From an uncultured Collinsella sp. (GTDB taxonomy: Bacteria > Actinomycetota > Coriobacteriia > Coriobacteriales > Coriobacteriaceae), in the NCBI GenBank assembly GCA_902491565.1, contig CABUIE010000013.1, forward strand, positions 7,940 through 71,939: a stretch of DNA of 64,000 nucleotides. The letters run 5' to 3'. Below the pieces are notes generated by a model that had not been told where the DNA came from, made no database searches, and worked only from the letters and a program-made list of their open reading frames with translations. This document shows, one piece after another, positions 8,464-16,788 of the stretch; positions within the stretch are counted from its first letter, which is position 1; each line of letters opens with the position of its first letter. Position numbers and translations under genes: made by a program.

Positions 8464-9876
8464 ATGACCAAGAACCGCACCGAGGTCGCGGACATCGACC
8501 GCAGCCTCTACGACTTCACCTATGGCGAGGAGGGATTCGAGCGCCTCGACGCCGGCATCACGCCCGACATCGTGCGCGAGATCAGCGCCAAGAAGGACGA
8601 GCCGCAGTGGATGCTCGACCTGCGCTTAAAGTCCCTCGAGATCTTCAATCGTTTTCCCGACCCGACGTGGGGCCCCTCCATCGAGGGCCTGGACATGGAC
8701 AACATCGTCACCTACGTCAAGCCCAACACCGACCAAAAGCACGACTGGGAGTCGGTGCCCGACGACATCAAGAGCACCTTTGAGCGCTTGGGCATCCCCG
8801 AGGCCGAGCGCAGCTACTTGGCGGGCGTCGGCGCGCAGTACGACTCCGAGCTCGTCTACCACAACATGCAGGACACCGCGTCCAAGATGGGCATCGTCTA
8901 CTCCGGCATCGAGGAGGCCCTGCACGACCCGCAGTGGGAGCCGCTCATTCACGAGAAGTTTATGACGCTCATCCCGCCCACCGACCACAAGTTTGCGGCC
9001 CTGCACGGCGCCGTGTGGTCGGGCGGCTCGTTTGTCTACGTGCCCAAGGGCACCAAGCTCGATTTCCCGCTGCAGAGCTACTTCCGCCTCAACGCCAAGG
9101 GCGCCGGCCAGTTTGAGCACACGCTCATCATTGTCGAGGACGATGCCGACCTGCACTTTATCGAGGGCTGCTCCGCACCCAAGTACAACGTGGCCAACCT
9201 CCACGCCGGTGCTGTCGAGCTCTTTGTGGGCAAGCGTGCACACCTGCGCTACTCGACCATCGAGAACTGGTCCAAGAACATGTACAACCTCAACACCAAG
9301 CGTGCGCGCGTGGACGAGGACGGCGACATCGAGTGGATCAGTGGCTCCTTCGGCAGCCATGTGGGTTATCTCTACCCCATGAGCGTGCTCAACGGCCGCG
9401 GCGCCCGCTCGAGCTTTACCGGCATCACCTTTGCCGGCGCCGGCCAGAACCTCGATACCGGCTGTAAGGTCGTACTCAACGCGCCCGAGACCTCGGCAAC
9501 CGTCGAGACCAAGGGCATCTCCAAGAGCGGCGGCATCCAGACCTTCCGTAGCTCTATCGTGGCCACGCCCAAGGCCGAGGGTTCCAAGGCAACCGTGAGC
9601 TGCCAGTCGCTCATGCTCGACGACCAGAGCCGCTCCGACACTATTCCGGCCATGGACATCCGTGCCAAGAACGTCGACATCGGCCACGAGGCAACTATCG
9701 GCCGCATCGGCGACGACAAGGTGTTCTACCTGATGAGCCGCGGTATCTCGGAGGAAGAGGCCCGCACCATGATCGTCAACGGCTTTGCCAACCCGGTCTC
9801 CAAGGAGCTGCCGCTTGAGTACGCTGTCGAGATGAACAACCTGATCAAGCTCGAGATGGAAGGAGCGATCGGATAA
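8464..9876 (+). CDS. sufB: Fe-S cluster assembly protein SufB
   Basis: A 470-residue SufB, the beta-helix scaffold subunit that receives sulfur from SufS and forms the cluster-assembly complex with SufC and SufD. The central segment with HFIEGCSAPKY and the C-terminal region with SRSDTIPAMDIRAKNVDIGH (conserved acidic and histidine residues near the cluster site) are typical. Length is normal for the family. The start follows AAAGGGGCGACGCA. Its stop codon overlaps the sufD start by one base (TAATG), which indicates translational coupling. Confidence 0.97.
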   Translation: MTKNRTEVADIDRSLYDFTYGEEGFERLDAGITPDIVREISAKKDEPQWMLDLRLKSLEIFNRFPDPTWGPSIEGLDMDNIVTYVKPNTDQKHDWESVPDDIKSTFERLGIPEAERSYLAGVGAQYDSELVYHNMQDTASKMGIVYSGIEEALHDPQWEPLIHEKFMTLIPPTDHKFAALHGAVWSGGSFVYVPKGTKLDFPLQSYFRLNAKGAGQFEHTLIIVEDDADLHFIEGCSAPKYNVANLHAGAVELFVGKRAHLRYSTIENWSKNMYNLNTKRARVDEDGDIEWISGSFGSHVGYLYPMSVLNGRGARSSFTGITFAGAGQNLDTGCKVVLNAPETSATVETKGISKSGGIQTFRSSIVATPKAEGSKATVSCQSLMLDDQSRSDTIPAMDIRAKNVDIGHEATIGRIGDDKVFYLMSRGISEEEARTMIVNGFANPVSKELPLEYAVEMNNLIKLEMEGAIG

Positions 9877-11147
9877 TGAAACAGACCACCAACACCGCTG
9901 CTACCACCCTTGAGCAGGTCAACGCGATGCCGGCGGCCACTTGGGGTTGGCTCAAGATGAACCAGACCAAGCTCGAGCTCTCTGACGAGCTTGCCGCCGC
10001 TCCCACCGAGGCCGTTGAGGTCGAGGGCTTGGACGAGCAGTTTACTGGCGTGGCAGACGCGTTCGAAGCCGCCATGGACGCCATCGCCGAGCGCTTCCCC
10101 GAGCGCCGCGCCTCCGCCCCCGGCGATGCTGCCGACCGCGCCCGCATCACGCCCGAGACCGAGCTCGACGTGCCCGCCACCTCTGTCTACCAGGCCGGTG
10201 CTATCAAGCTCGAGGAGGAGCTCTCCCCTGCTGAAGCCTTCGAGACCGGCATGGGCGAGGCTGCCTACGCCTACTTGGCCGAGCACGCCACCAAGCGCGT
10301 CGTCATCGATGTGCCCGCATACAAGCACGCCACGGTTACCGTGCGTGTGAGCGGTGTCGATGCTGCCGCGACCATCGCCGTCATCGACGTCGTCGCCCGC
10401 CCGCAGGCAACGCTCGACCTGCAGATCGCCCTGGACTCCCCCGTTGCCGGCCAAGGCGTCGTGGGTTCCGTGCTGTGCGTGTGCGCCCACGAGTACGCCA
10501 CCGTCAACGTGACCTGCACGCAGACGCTCGACGATAGCTGGATCGCGCTCGACGACACCGGCCTGTTCCTGGACGAGGGCGCGCGCGTCAACGTGCAGCA
10601 CACCGTCCTGGGTGCCGGCGCCAGCGCCACCGGCCTTGCCGGCGACCTGCTGGGCGATACTGCCAAGGTCACCATCGATACTGACTACCTGGGCGCCCGC
10701 GAGCAGGTGCGCGACTTTAACTACGAGCTGCGCCACCGCGGTCGCAAGACCGAGTGCGAGATCGACGCCAACGGCGTACTGACCGGCACGTCCAAGAAGG
10801 TCTACCGCGGCACCATCGACCTCGTGCACGGCTGCAAGGGTGCAACCGGCACCGAGCGCGAGACGGTGCTTTTGGCCAACAAGGGCGTCGACAACAAGAC
10901 CGTTCCCGTCATTCTCTGCGACGAGGACGACGTCGCCGGCAACCACGGCGCCACCATCGGTCACGTCCGCGACGAGCAGCTGTTCTACCTCGCCTGCCGC
11001 GGCCTTGACCAAAACGCCGCCGAGGACCTGTTCATCCGCGCCAAGCTGGAGGACGCCGCGCTTTCCGCCACCGACGAGCGCACCCGCGCAGCCGTCGTCC
11101 GCCTGGGCAACAACCTGATCGACAACTTTGAAGAGGAGCTCGCATGA
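9876..11147 (+). CDS. sufD: Fe-S cluster assembly protein SufD
   Basis: A 423-residue SufD, a paralogue of SufB that completes the SufBC2D complex. The C-terminal half is conserved: YELRHRGRKTECEIDANGVL, then VPVILCDEDDVAGNHGATIG, the region with the conserved histidine. The N-terminal 130 residues are Ala/Glu-rich and divergent, as usual. It overlaps sufB by one base upstream and sufS by four bases downstream (ATGA), so the genes are translated together. Confidence 0.95.
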   Translation: MKQTTNTAATTLEQVNAMPAATWGWLKMNQTKLELSDELAAAPTEAVEVEGLDEQFTGVADAFEAAMDAIAERFPERRASAPGDAADRARITPETELDVPATSVYQAGAIKLEEELSPAEAFETGMGEAAYAYLAEHATKRVVIDVPAYKHATVTVRVSGVDAAATIAVIDVVARPQATLDLQIALDSPVAGQGVVGSVLCVCAHEYATVNVTCTQTLDDSWIALDDTGLFLDEGARVNVQHTVLGAGASATGLAGDLLGDTAKVTIDTDYLGAREQVRDFNYELRHRGRKTECEIDANGVLTGTSKKVYRGTIDLVHGCKGATGTERETVLLANKGVDNKTVPVILCDEDDVAGNHGATIGHVRDEQLFYLACRGLDQNAAEDLFIRAKLEDAALSATDERTRAAVVRLGNNLIDNFEEELA

Positions 11148-12469
11148 TCGACACCGAGCACGTTAAATGCGACACCTGTACTGCCCCCGAGCCCATGGAG
11201 CTCGACGCCAGCGACGAGGCTTCGCGCGGCTGGCCCACTGTGGACATCGAGACTAACCCCTACAAGGGCCAGTTCCCGCTGTTCCAGCAGCACCCCGAGA
11301 TCGCCTTCCTCGATAGCGCTGCCACCGCGCAGCGCCCCGCCTGCGTGCTTGACGCCGAGCGCGACTTCTATCAGCGCATGAACGCCAACCCCCTGCGCGG
11401 CCTGTACTCGCTGTCCGTTGAGGCCACCGACGCCATCGCGAAGGTGCGCCAGCAGATCGCCGACGTCGTCGGCGCCGCCCAGGCTAACGAGGTCGTCTTC
11501 ACCCGCAACACGAGCGAGTCGCTCAACCTGGTCGCCAAGAGCTTTGCACCCACGGTGCTCGAGCCCGGTGACGAGGTCGTCATCACCATCATGGAGCACC
11601 ACTCCAACCTAATCCCTTGGCAGCAGGTCTGCCGCGAGACCGGCGTCAAGCTCGTCTACCTCTACCCCACCAAGACCGGCCAGCTCACGACCGAGGAGGT
11701 TCTTGCCAAGGTGGGTCCCAAGACCAAGATCCTGGCCGTGGGTCAGGTCTCCAACGTGCTGGGCGTCGAGAACCCGGTCAAGAACCTCGGCAAGCTCGTG
11801 CACAAGTACGGCGGCTACCTAGTCGTCGACGGTGCGCAGTCGCTGCCGCACATGCCGGTCGATGTGGCCGACCTGGGCGCCGACTTCTTTGCCTTTAGCG
11901 CGCACAAGGCCATGGGCCCCATGGGCATCGGCGTGCTGTGGGGCAAGATGGACCTGCTCAACGCCATGCCGCCCATGCTCACCGGCGGCGAAATGATCGA
12001 CTCTGTCACCGAGCAGGACGCCGTCTGGGCGCCCGTCCCCGAGAAGTTCGAGGCCGGCACGCAGGACGCCGCCGGCATCTTCGCCACGGGTGCGGCACTC
12101 GACTACCTGGTCAACACCGTGGGTTACGAGAACATCCAGGTCCGCGAGCGGGCACTCGTCCACTACCTGATGGGCGAACTCATGCAGCTCGACTTTGTCC
12201 AGATCATCGGCTCCATCTATTGGGACAACCACCACGGCGTTGTGAGCTTTAACGTCAAGGGCATCCACCCGCACGACGTCGCGAGCATCATGGACATGGA
12301 CGGCGTCTGCATCCGCGCCGGCCACCACTGCGCGCAGCCGCTGCTTACCTGGCTGGGCGTCGAGAACCTCGCCTGCTGCCGCGCCAGCGTGGCCTTCTAC
12401 AACGACAAGGCCGATATCGACAAGTTCATCGCCGGCCTGCATCACGTTTGGAGCACGTTCAATGGGTAA
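11144..12469 (+). CDS. sufS: Cysteine desulfurase SufS
   Basis: A 441-residue PLP-dependent group II cysteine desulfurase that takes sulfur from cysteine for the Suf scaffold. FLDSAATAQRP marks the usual beginning of the fold, FTRNTSESLNLVA and EHHSN follow, the PLP lysine is in SAHKAMGPMG, and the persulfide cysteine is in RAGHHCAQP. About 40 extra residues precede the canonical N-terminus and include a CDTC motif, an oddity that could bind metal or be a lineage extension. It overlaps sufD upstream and sufU downstream. Confidence 0.96.
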   Translation: MIDTEHVKCDTCTAPEPMELDASDEASRGWPTVDIETNPYKGQFPLFQQHPEIAFLDSAATAQRPACVLDAERDFYQRMNANPLRGLYSLSVEATDAIAKVRQQIADVVGAAQANEVVFTRNTSESLNLVAKSFAPTVLEPGDEVVITIMEHHSNLIPWQQVCRETGVKLVYLYPTKTGQLTTEEVLAKVGPKTKILAVGQVSNVLGVENPVKNLGKLVHKYGGYLVVDGAQSLPHMPVDVADLGADFFAFSAHKAMGPMGIGVLWGKMDLLNAMPPMLTGGEMIDSVTEQDAVWAPVPEKFEAGTQDAAGIFATGAALDYLVNTVGYENIQVRERALVHYLMGELMQLDFVQIIGSIYWDNHHGVVSFNVKGIHPHDVASIMDMDGVCIRAGHHCAQPLLTWLGVENLACCRASVAFYNDKADIDKFIAGLHHVWSTFNG

Positions 12470-12896
12470 TCTGTACACCTCCACCACATTTATGGAGCAC
12501 AACTCGCACCCCGACTATAAGTACGAGATGGATGCCCCCACGCACGAGCACGACGGCATCAACCCCAGCTGCGGCGACGAGCTCACCTTGCAGCTGCGCG
12601 TCGAGAACGGCGTGATCGAGGAGGCCTCCTTTACCGGCCACGGCTGCGCCATCAGTCAGGCCAGTGCCGACATCATGGCCGACCTCATCACCGGCGAGAC
12701 CGTCGAGGAAGCTCACCGCCTGGCAGAGCTCTTCCTCGCCATGATCCGCGGCGAGCAGCTCTCCGAGGAGGATCTGGAAGACCTGGATGAAGCCGCCCAG
12801 CTCCAGGACATCTCGCACATGCCCGCCCGCGTCAAATGCGCCGAGCTCGCCTGGCGCACCCTCGACGGCATGCTCGAGGGGCAAGCTAACCAGTAG
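12462..12896 (+). CDS. sufU: Zinc-dependent sulfurtransferase SufU
   Basis: A 144-residue SufU, which accepts persulfide sulfur from SufS and passes it to the SufBCD scaffold. The three conserved cysteines are visible: NPSCGDE, GHGCAISQAS and ARVKCAELAW. The insertion of about 20 residues between the second and third cysteines separates SufU from IscU. The gene overlaps sufS by eight bases and ends the operon, followed by a strong terminator. Confidence 0.96.
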   Translation: MGNLYTSTTFMEHNSHPDYKYEMDAPTHEHDGINPSCGDELTLQLRVENGVIEEASFTGHGCAISQASADIMADLITGETVEEAHRLAELFLAMIRGEQLSEEDLEDLDEAAQLQDISHMPARVKCAELAWRTLDGMLEGQANQ

Positions 12897-12928
12897 CGTA
12901 TGCCCCGAATCCAAGGTTTTTGATTGCC

Positions 12929-12959
12929 GAGCCGCCCGATACGGGCGGCTCTGTTTTTT
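12929..12959 (+). terminator. Intrinsic terminator of suf operon
   Basis: GAGCCGCCCG and CGGGCGGCTC form a perfect 10-bp stem with a three-base loop, followed by TGTTTTTT. It lies 33 bases after the sufU stop. Confidence 0.9.
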
Positions 12960-13558
12960 CCTAATGAGCACAGATGCACAAAGTCCGCGCGTCCGGCGCC
13001 CCGTCTGACATTTGCCACACAGCCAGACGCGAGCACGGGCGTTTTCCACAGTACCAAAGGCCTGCGGCAGGGCCCCGGGCCCGCCAAGCAATGCGCCAAG
13101 CCCCGTTCTGCGAAGCTCCGACTCGCTTCGCGCCTGCCGCAGACGGGTCCCATAGGAAGCGGCGTGCATTTTTGCGAATATTCAGCACGCCAAGCTGTGT
13201 GTATACGCATCGAAAGCGTTAATCAATGTCTTTAGGCGCATATATATTGTGTTTTAGAACAAGCATCGCGGTCTGACGGGACGCAGGCACGTGCTTCGGG
13301 GGCGCAACGGCAGAAATCAATAGCTTCGGGACCCGTATGTTGCAAGATTGCGGCGGTGCCGACAGCAACACGATGCTGAAAACTCCGTTATTTGCACGGC
13401 GCAGACGGGGGTAGGCACGGGCAAACCCGGACCGAGCCGTTATTTTATGCAAGATGGCGATTTTTCTATGCATATTAAGAAGTGCAGTTACCGTACCAGG
13501 CTTTTAGAACTAATGGTTGTGACATATGGGCGACCCCAGCTGCGGTGCACAGGCAGTC
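12960..13558. other. Intergenic region with no recognised feature
   Basis: About 600 bases between the suf terminator and the transposase gene. Reading frames here are short, overlap in several frames and have no ribosome sites. The composition shifts to more AT-rich text around 13220-13260 and 13440-13510. I see no tRNA, riboswitch or clear repeat; it may be decayed sequence brought in beside the transposase. Confidence 0.4.
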
Positions 13559-14371
13559 CTACGCCACGTTTCCGCCAGCCCGCATCGCCGTTCGCGCGCG
13601 GGCGCGCACGATACGAGAGACGGTACTTTTGCCAATCCCGGTATACCGCTCAATCTGGCGCACCGTAAAACCGGCGTTGTTCAATCCAACAATAACGGTA
13701 TCGCGCTGCGCCAGCGGTGCAGTTTTAACCCCGTTGAGCGGAACCCCGAGGCTCTTCGCCAATTTGCCGGCAAAGGCGTGGCGTTCCCACTCCGTCTCTT
13801 TCATATCGCCCAGCGCTGGCTCGCCGCCGTCGGGCGTCGAAAGCGAATGGGTAATAAAGCCCTCGGCAGAACCAAAAAGCTCAAGCACGCAAGAAGGATC
13901 AGAAAATCCTCTCGCGACATCAGCCGCGTCACCGTCGTAAGCGCACAAATGCTCCGCAAAGCTGCTCCAGGGATAACGCTCGATTAAGCTGATGCCAGCC
14001 TCCTGCGGATCGGCGTGTACGGAGCGAATAGCCTCCATCACCTGCCAGTCGGTATCGAGCGAGCGCCGGTCAAAACGGTTCTGGAACAGATGGCCTGTGC
14101 GCCCCGTGCGCTTATTGAACCGCCGCGCGTACGTCAAAAGCAGCCGGTGCATTGCCGCGCTCATCCTGTCCTCGTAATCTGCAAGCACCAAATGCACGTG
14201 ATTGCCCATAAGGCACCAGGCGATAACCGTCACACCCTCCTCCCGGCAGCAGTCGCGCATCAGTTCCAAAAACTCCCACCGGTCGTCATCGCCCTCAAAG
14301 ATGAGCCGCTTGCCCGTACCGCGGGCACAGACATGGTAAAAGCCGGTAACCGTTCTCCAAACGCGCTGCAT
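13559..14371 (-). CDS. REP-associated tyrosine (Y1/HUH) transposase
   Basis: A 270-residue single-strand DNA transposase of the Y1/IS200-like family, RAYT branch. It starts MQRVWRTVTGFYHVCARG, has the HUH metal motif in GNHVHLVLA and the candidate catalytic tyrosine in LLLTYARRF, followed by GHLFQNRF. The C-terminal 60 residues hold a helix-turn-helix (FTVRQIERYTGIGKSTVSR). Start chosen at ATG 14371 behind AAGGGAG; the open frame reaches 14584 but that part is not family-like. No IS200-type ends are obvious nearby, so it is more likely a domesticated RAYT that acts on dispersed palindromes than a complete insertion sequence. Confidence 0.85.
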   Translation of the reverse strand: MQRVWRTVTGFYHVCARGTGKRLIFEGDDDRWEFLELMRDCCREEGVTVIAWCLMGNHVHLVLADYEDRMSAAMHRLLLTYARRFNKRTGRTGHLFQNRFDRRSLDTDWQVMEAIRSVHADPQEAGISLIERYPWSSFAEHLCAYDGDAADVARGFSDPSCVLELFGSAEGFITHSLSTPDGGEPALGDMKETEWERHAFAGKLAKSLGVPLNGVKTAPLAQRDTVIVGLNNAGFTVRQIERYTGIGKSTVSRIVRARARTAMRAGGNVA

Positions 14372-14774
14372 GGCGCTCCCTTCACCGGGATCTGCTTGCC
14401 ATCCAATACAGCACGATTGAAGCGTGCCATCAAAACATTCACGCAAAACAATACACTCGCGCGGCCAAAGGCAGTAATCAGGCGGCGAACGGCACCGTTG
14501 CAACAGGTCAACCCCTGCAACGCTTACAAGAGCTGACCAAAAGCTTGCCAAAGACGGACCCCCTCTACGGAAGTTCGCGACCACAGAACATAGCGTTAAA
14601 CCGTTTCAATTAAAACTTCCGGACTTCTCGCTACGAAAACTGAGCCGTTCGCCGAATATTCCGTGCATTTCGCGGTATTATAGGGGCTGCATGTCATGTC
14701 CCTTTCGAAGGGTCGCCCGGCAATCGCCAGCCACGACCCCCAGACGGGACGCCAACACGATAGAGAGGAGAGGC
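14372..14774. other. Intergenic and promoter region before the scaffold/GGGtGRT genes
   Basis: About 400 bases between two divergent genes. A possible -10 box, TATTAT, lies at 14674 but I see no good -35 partner. The stretch just upstream of 14775 carries GAGAGGAGAGG, a strong ribosome site. No RNA structure or repeat recognised. Confidence 0.35.
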
Positions 14775-15509
14775 ATGCAGTACTCACAGGAAGTGGAGAA
14801 CATGTGCCCCGTTGCCAAGGGTGCATACCACGGCCCCGCACCCATCCCCGAGGAGGGCAAGTGGGTCCAGGCTAAGGAGATTTCCGACATCTCCGGTCTT
14901 ACGCACGGTGTGGGTTGGTGCGCACCTCAGCAGGGCGCCTGCAAGCTCACGCTGAACGTCAAGGACGGCATCATCGAGGAGGCCCTCGTTGAGACCATCG
15001 GCTGCTCGGGTATGACCCACTCTGCCGCCATGGCTTCCGAGATCCTCCCCGGTAAGACCATCCTCGAGGCCCTCAACACCGACCTCGTCTGCGACGCCAT
15101 CAACGTTGCTATGCGCGAGATCTTCCTGCAGATCGTTTACGGCCGCAGCCAGACCGCGTTCTCCGAGGGCGGCCTGCCCGTGGGCGCCTCCCTCGACGAC
15201 CTCGGCAAGGGCCTTCGCTCTCAGGTCGGCACCATGTTCGGCACCAAGGCCAAGGGCGCTCGTTACCTCGAGCTCGCTCAGGGCTACGTCACCCGCATGG
15301 CTCTCAACGACAAGAACGAGATTATCGCATTCGAGTTCCTGAACCTCGGCAAGTTCACCGACGCCGTCAAGGCCGGCAAGACCCCCGAGGAGGCCATCGC
15401 TGGCGCTATGGGCCACTATGGTCAGTGGGAGAACGCTGCCAAGTACATCGACCCGCGCACCGACGAGGAGACTCACTCCGTCGCCAGCGTGTTCCCGGTT
15501 CACGAGTAG
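14775..15509 (+). CDS. NifU-like Fe-S scaffold protein, partner of GGGtGRT
   Basis: A 244-residue protein of the IscU/NifU-N-like scaffold superfamily, in the branch encoded next to GGGtGRT proteins. Cysteines lie in GWCAPQQGACKL and ETIGCSGMTHSAA, and the second resembles the scaffold loop. Start chosen at ATG 14775 after GAGGAGAGG; upstream residues in the frame are not conserved-looking. Codon use is strongly biased (frequent GCT, CGT, CTC), suggesting high expression. The gap to the next gene is 18 bases with a strong ribosome site, so the two form an operon. The role is probably cluster assembly or storage, not shown. Confidence 0.85.
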   Translation: MQYSQEVENMCPVAKGAYHGPAPIPEEGKWVQAKEISDISGLTHGVGWCAPQQGACKLTLNVKDGIIEEALVETIGCSGMTHSAAMASEILPGKTILEALNTDLVCDAINVAMREIFLQIVYGRSQTAFSEGGLPVGASLDDLGKGLRSQVGTMFGTKAKGARYLELAQGYVTRMALNDKNEIIAFEFLNLGKFTDAVKAGKTPEEAIAGAMGHYGQWENAAKYIDPRTDEETHSVASVFPVHE

Positions 15510-15527
15510 AAAGGGAGGGAAATAACT

Positions 15528-16532
15528 ATGACTGTTACGTTCGAAGGTTACGAGCGCCGCGCTGACAAGATCAACAAGTGCCTCGCCGACAACGGCATCG
15601 CCTCCCTCGAGGAAGCTCTGCAGATCTGCACCGACAAGGGCTTCAACCCGCGTGAGATCGTCAACAACACCCAGTCCATCGCCTTCCAGAACGCCGAGTG
15701 GGCCTACACCCTCGGCTGCGCTCTCGCTGTCAAGCGCGAGGCCAAGACCGCTTCTGAGGCTGCCGCCATCATCGGCGAGGGCATCCAGGCCTTCACCGTT
15801 CCCGGCTCCGTCGCCGAGGACCGCAAGGTCGGTCTGGGCCACGGCAACCTGGGCGCTATGCTGCTCTCCGACGACACCGAGTGCTTCGCCTTCCTGGCTG
15901 GCCACGAGTCCTTCGCTGCCGCTGAGGGCGCTATCGGTCTGGCTCTGAACGCCAACAAGGCTCGCAAGAAGCCGCTGCGCGTTATCCTCAACGGTCTGGG
16001 CAAGGACGCCGCCCAGATCATCGCCCGCATCAACGGCTTCACCTACGTGAAGACCCAGTTCGACTACTACACGGGCGAGCTCAAGGTCGTCGAGACCATC
16101 CCCTACTCCGATGGTCCCCGCGCCGCCGTTAACTGCTACGGCTCCGACGACGTCCGCGAGGGCGTTGCCATCATGTGGCACGAGAACGTCGACATCTCGA
16201 TCACCGGTAACTCCACCAACCCCACGCGCTTCCAGCACCCCGTCGCTGGCACCTACAAGAAGGAGCGCATCGAGGCTGGCAAGAAGTACTTCTCCGTCGC
16301 TTCTGGTGGCGGCACTGGCCGTACCCTGCACCCGGACAACATGGGCGCCGGCCCTGCCTCTTACGGCATGACCGACACCATGGGCCGCATGCACTCCGAC
16401 GCCCAGTTCGCCGGTTCTTCCTCCGTGCCTGCGCACGTTGACATGATGGGTCTCATCGGCATGGGCAACAACCCCATGGTCGGTGCCACCGTCGCCTGCG
16501 CTGTCGCCGTCGAGGAGGCCCTCAAGGCCTAA
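15528..16532 (+). CDS. GGGtGRT protein
   Basis: A 334-residue member of the family named for its motif, seen here as SVASGGGTGRTLHPDN near residue 265. The protein has no signal peptide or membrane segment, so it is cytoplasmic. The ribosome site AAAGGGAGGG and the biased codons point to abundant protein. The family co-occurs with the NifU-like gene just upstream in anaerobes. Its biochemical function is not established to my knowledge; Fe-S metabolism is inferred from the neighbour. A terminator follows within 40 bases. Confidence 0.9.
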   Translation: MTVTFEGYERRADKINKCLADNGIASLEEALQICTDKGFNPREIVNNTQSIAFQNAEWAYTLGCALAVKREAKTASEAAAIIGEGIQAFTVPGSVAEDRKVGLGHGNLGAMLLSDDTECFAFLAGHESFAAAEGAIGLALNANKARKKPLRVILNGLGKDAAQIIARINGFTYVKTQFDYYTGELKVVETIPYSDGPRAAVNCYGSDDVREGVAIMWHENVDISITGNSTNPTRFQHPVAGTYKKERIEAGKKYFSVASGGGTGRTLHPDNMGAGPASYGMTDTMGRMHSDAQFAGSSSVPAHVDMMGLIGMGNNPMVGATVACAVAVEEALKA

Positions 16533-16567
16533 TCGCGCCCGCGCGATGCTCATATAGTTGAGCTTTG

Positions 16568-16600
16568 GAGCCGCTACCTTTCAAGGTAGCGGCTCTTTTT
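16568..16600 (+). terminator. Intrinsic terminator after GGGtGRT gene
   Basis: GAGCCGCTACCTT and AAGGTAGCGGCTC form a near-perfect 13-bp stem with a minimal loop, followed by TTTTTGTTT. Confidence 0.92.
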
Positions 16601-16788
16601 GTTTGCGCTGGCGCAGGGTAGCTAATGCCGATATATCAGCTGGGACGAAATACGAGATGTGATGAGATGGAGCGTCAGAGTATCCATGACGCCCACCTGC
16701 CATATTTGCCCTTTACCGATTTGCCGAGTCTTTGCGGCCCCTTTGCCGATCACCCGTGCGACAATGCGCCGGACGAGAAAGGAATACG

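Noticed and set aside
13559..14584. Complete IS200-type insertion sequence
   Set aside because: No subterminal palindromes or accessory tnpB were found beside the Y1 transposase.
14784..16553. 589-codon open frame on the minus strand
   Set aside because: Shadow of the scaffold and GGGtGRT genes; strong codon bias leaves the opposite strand open.
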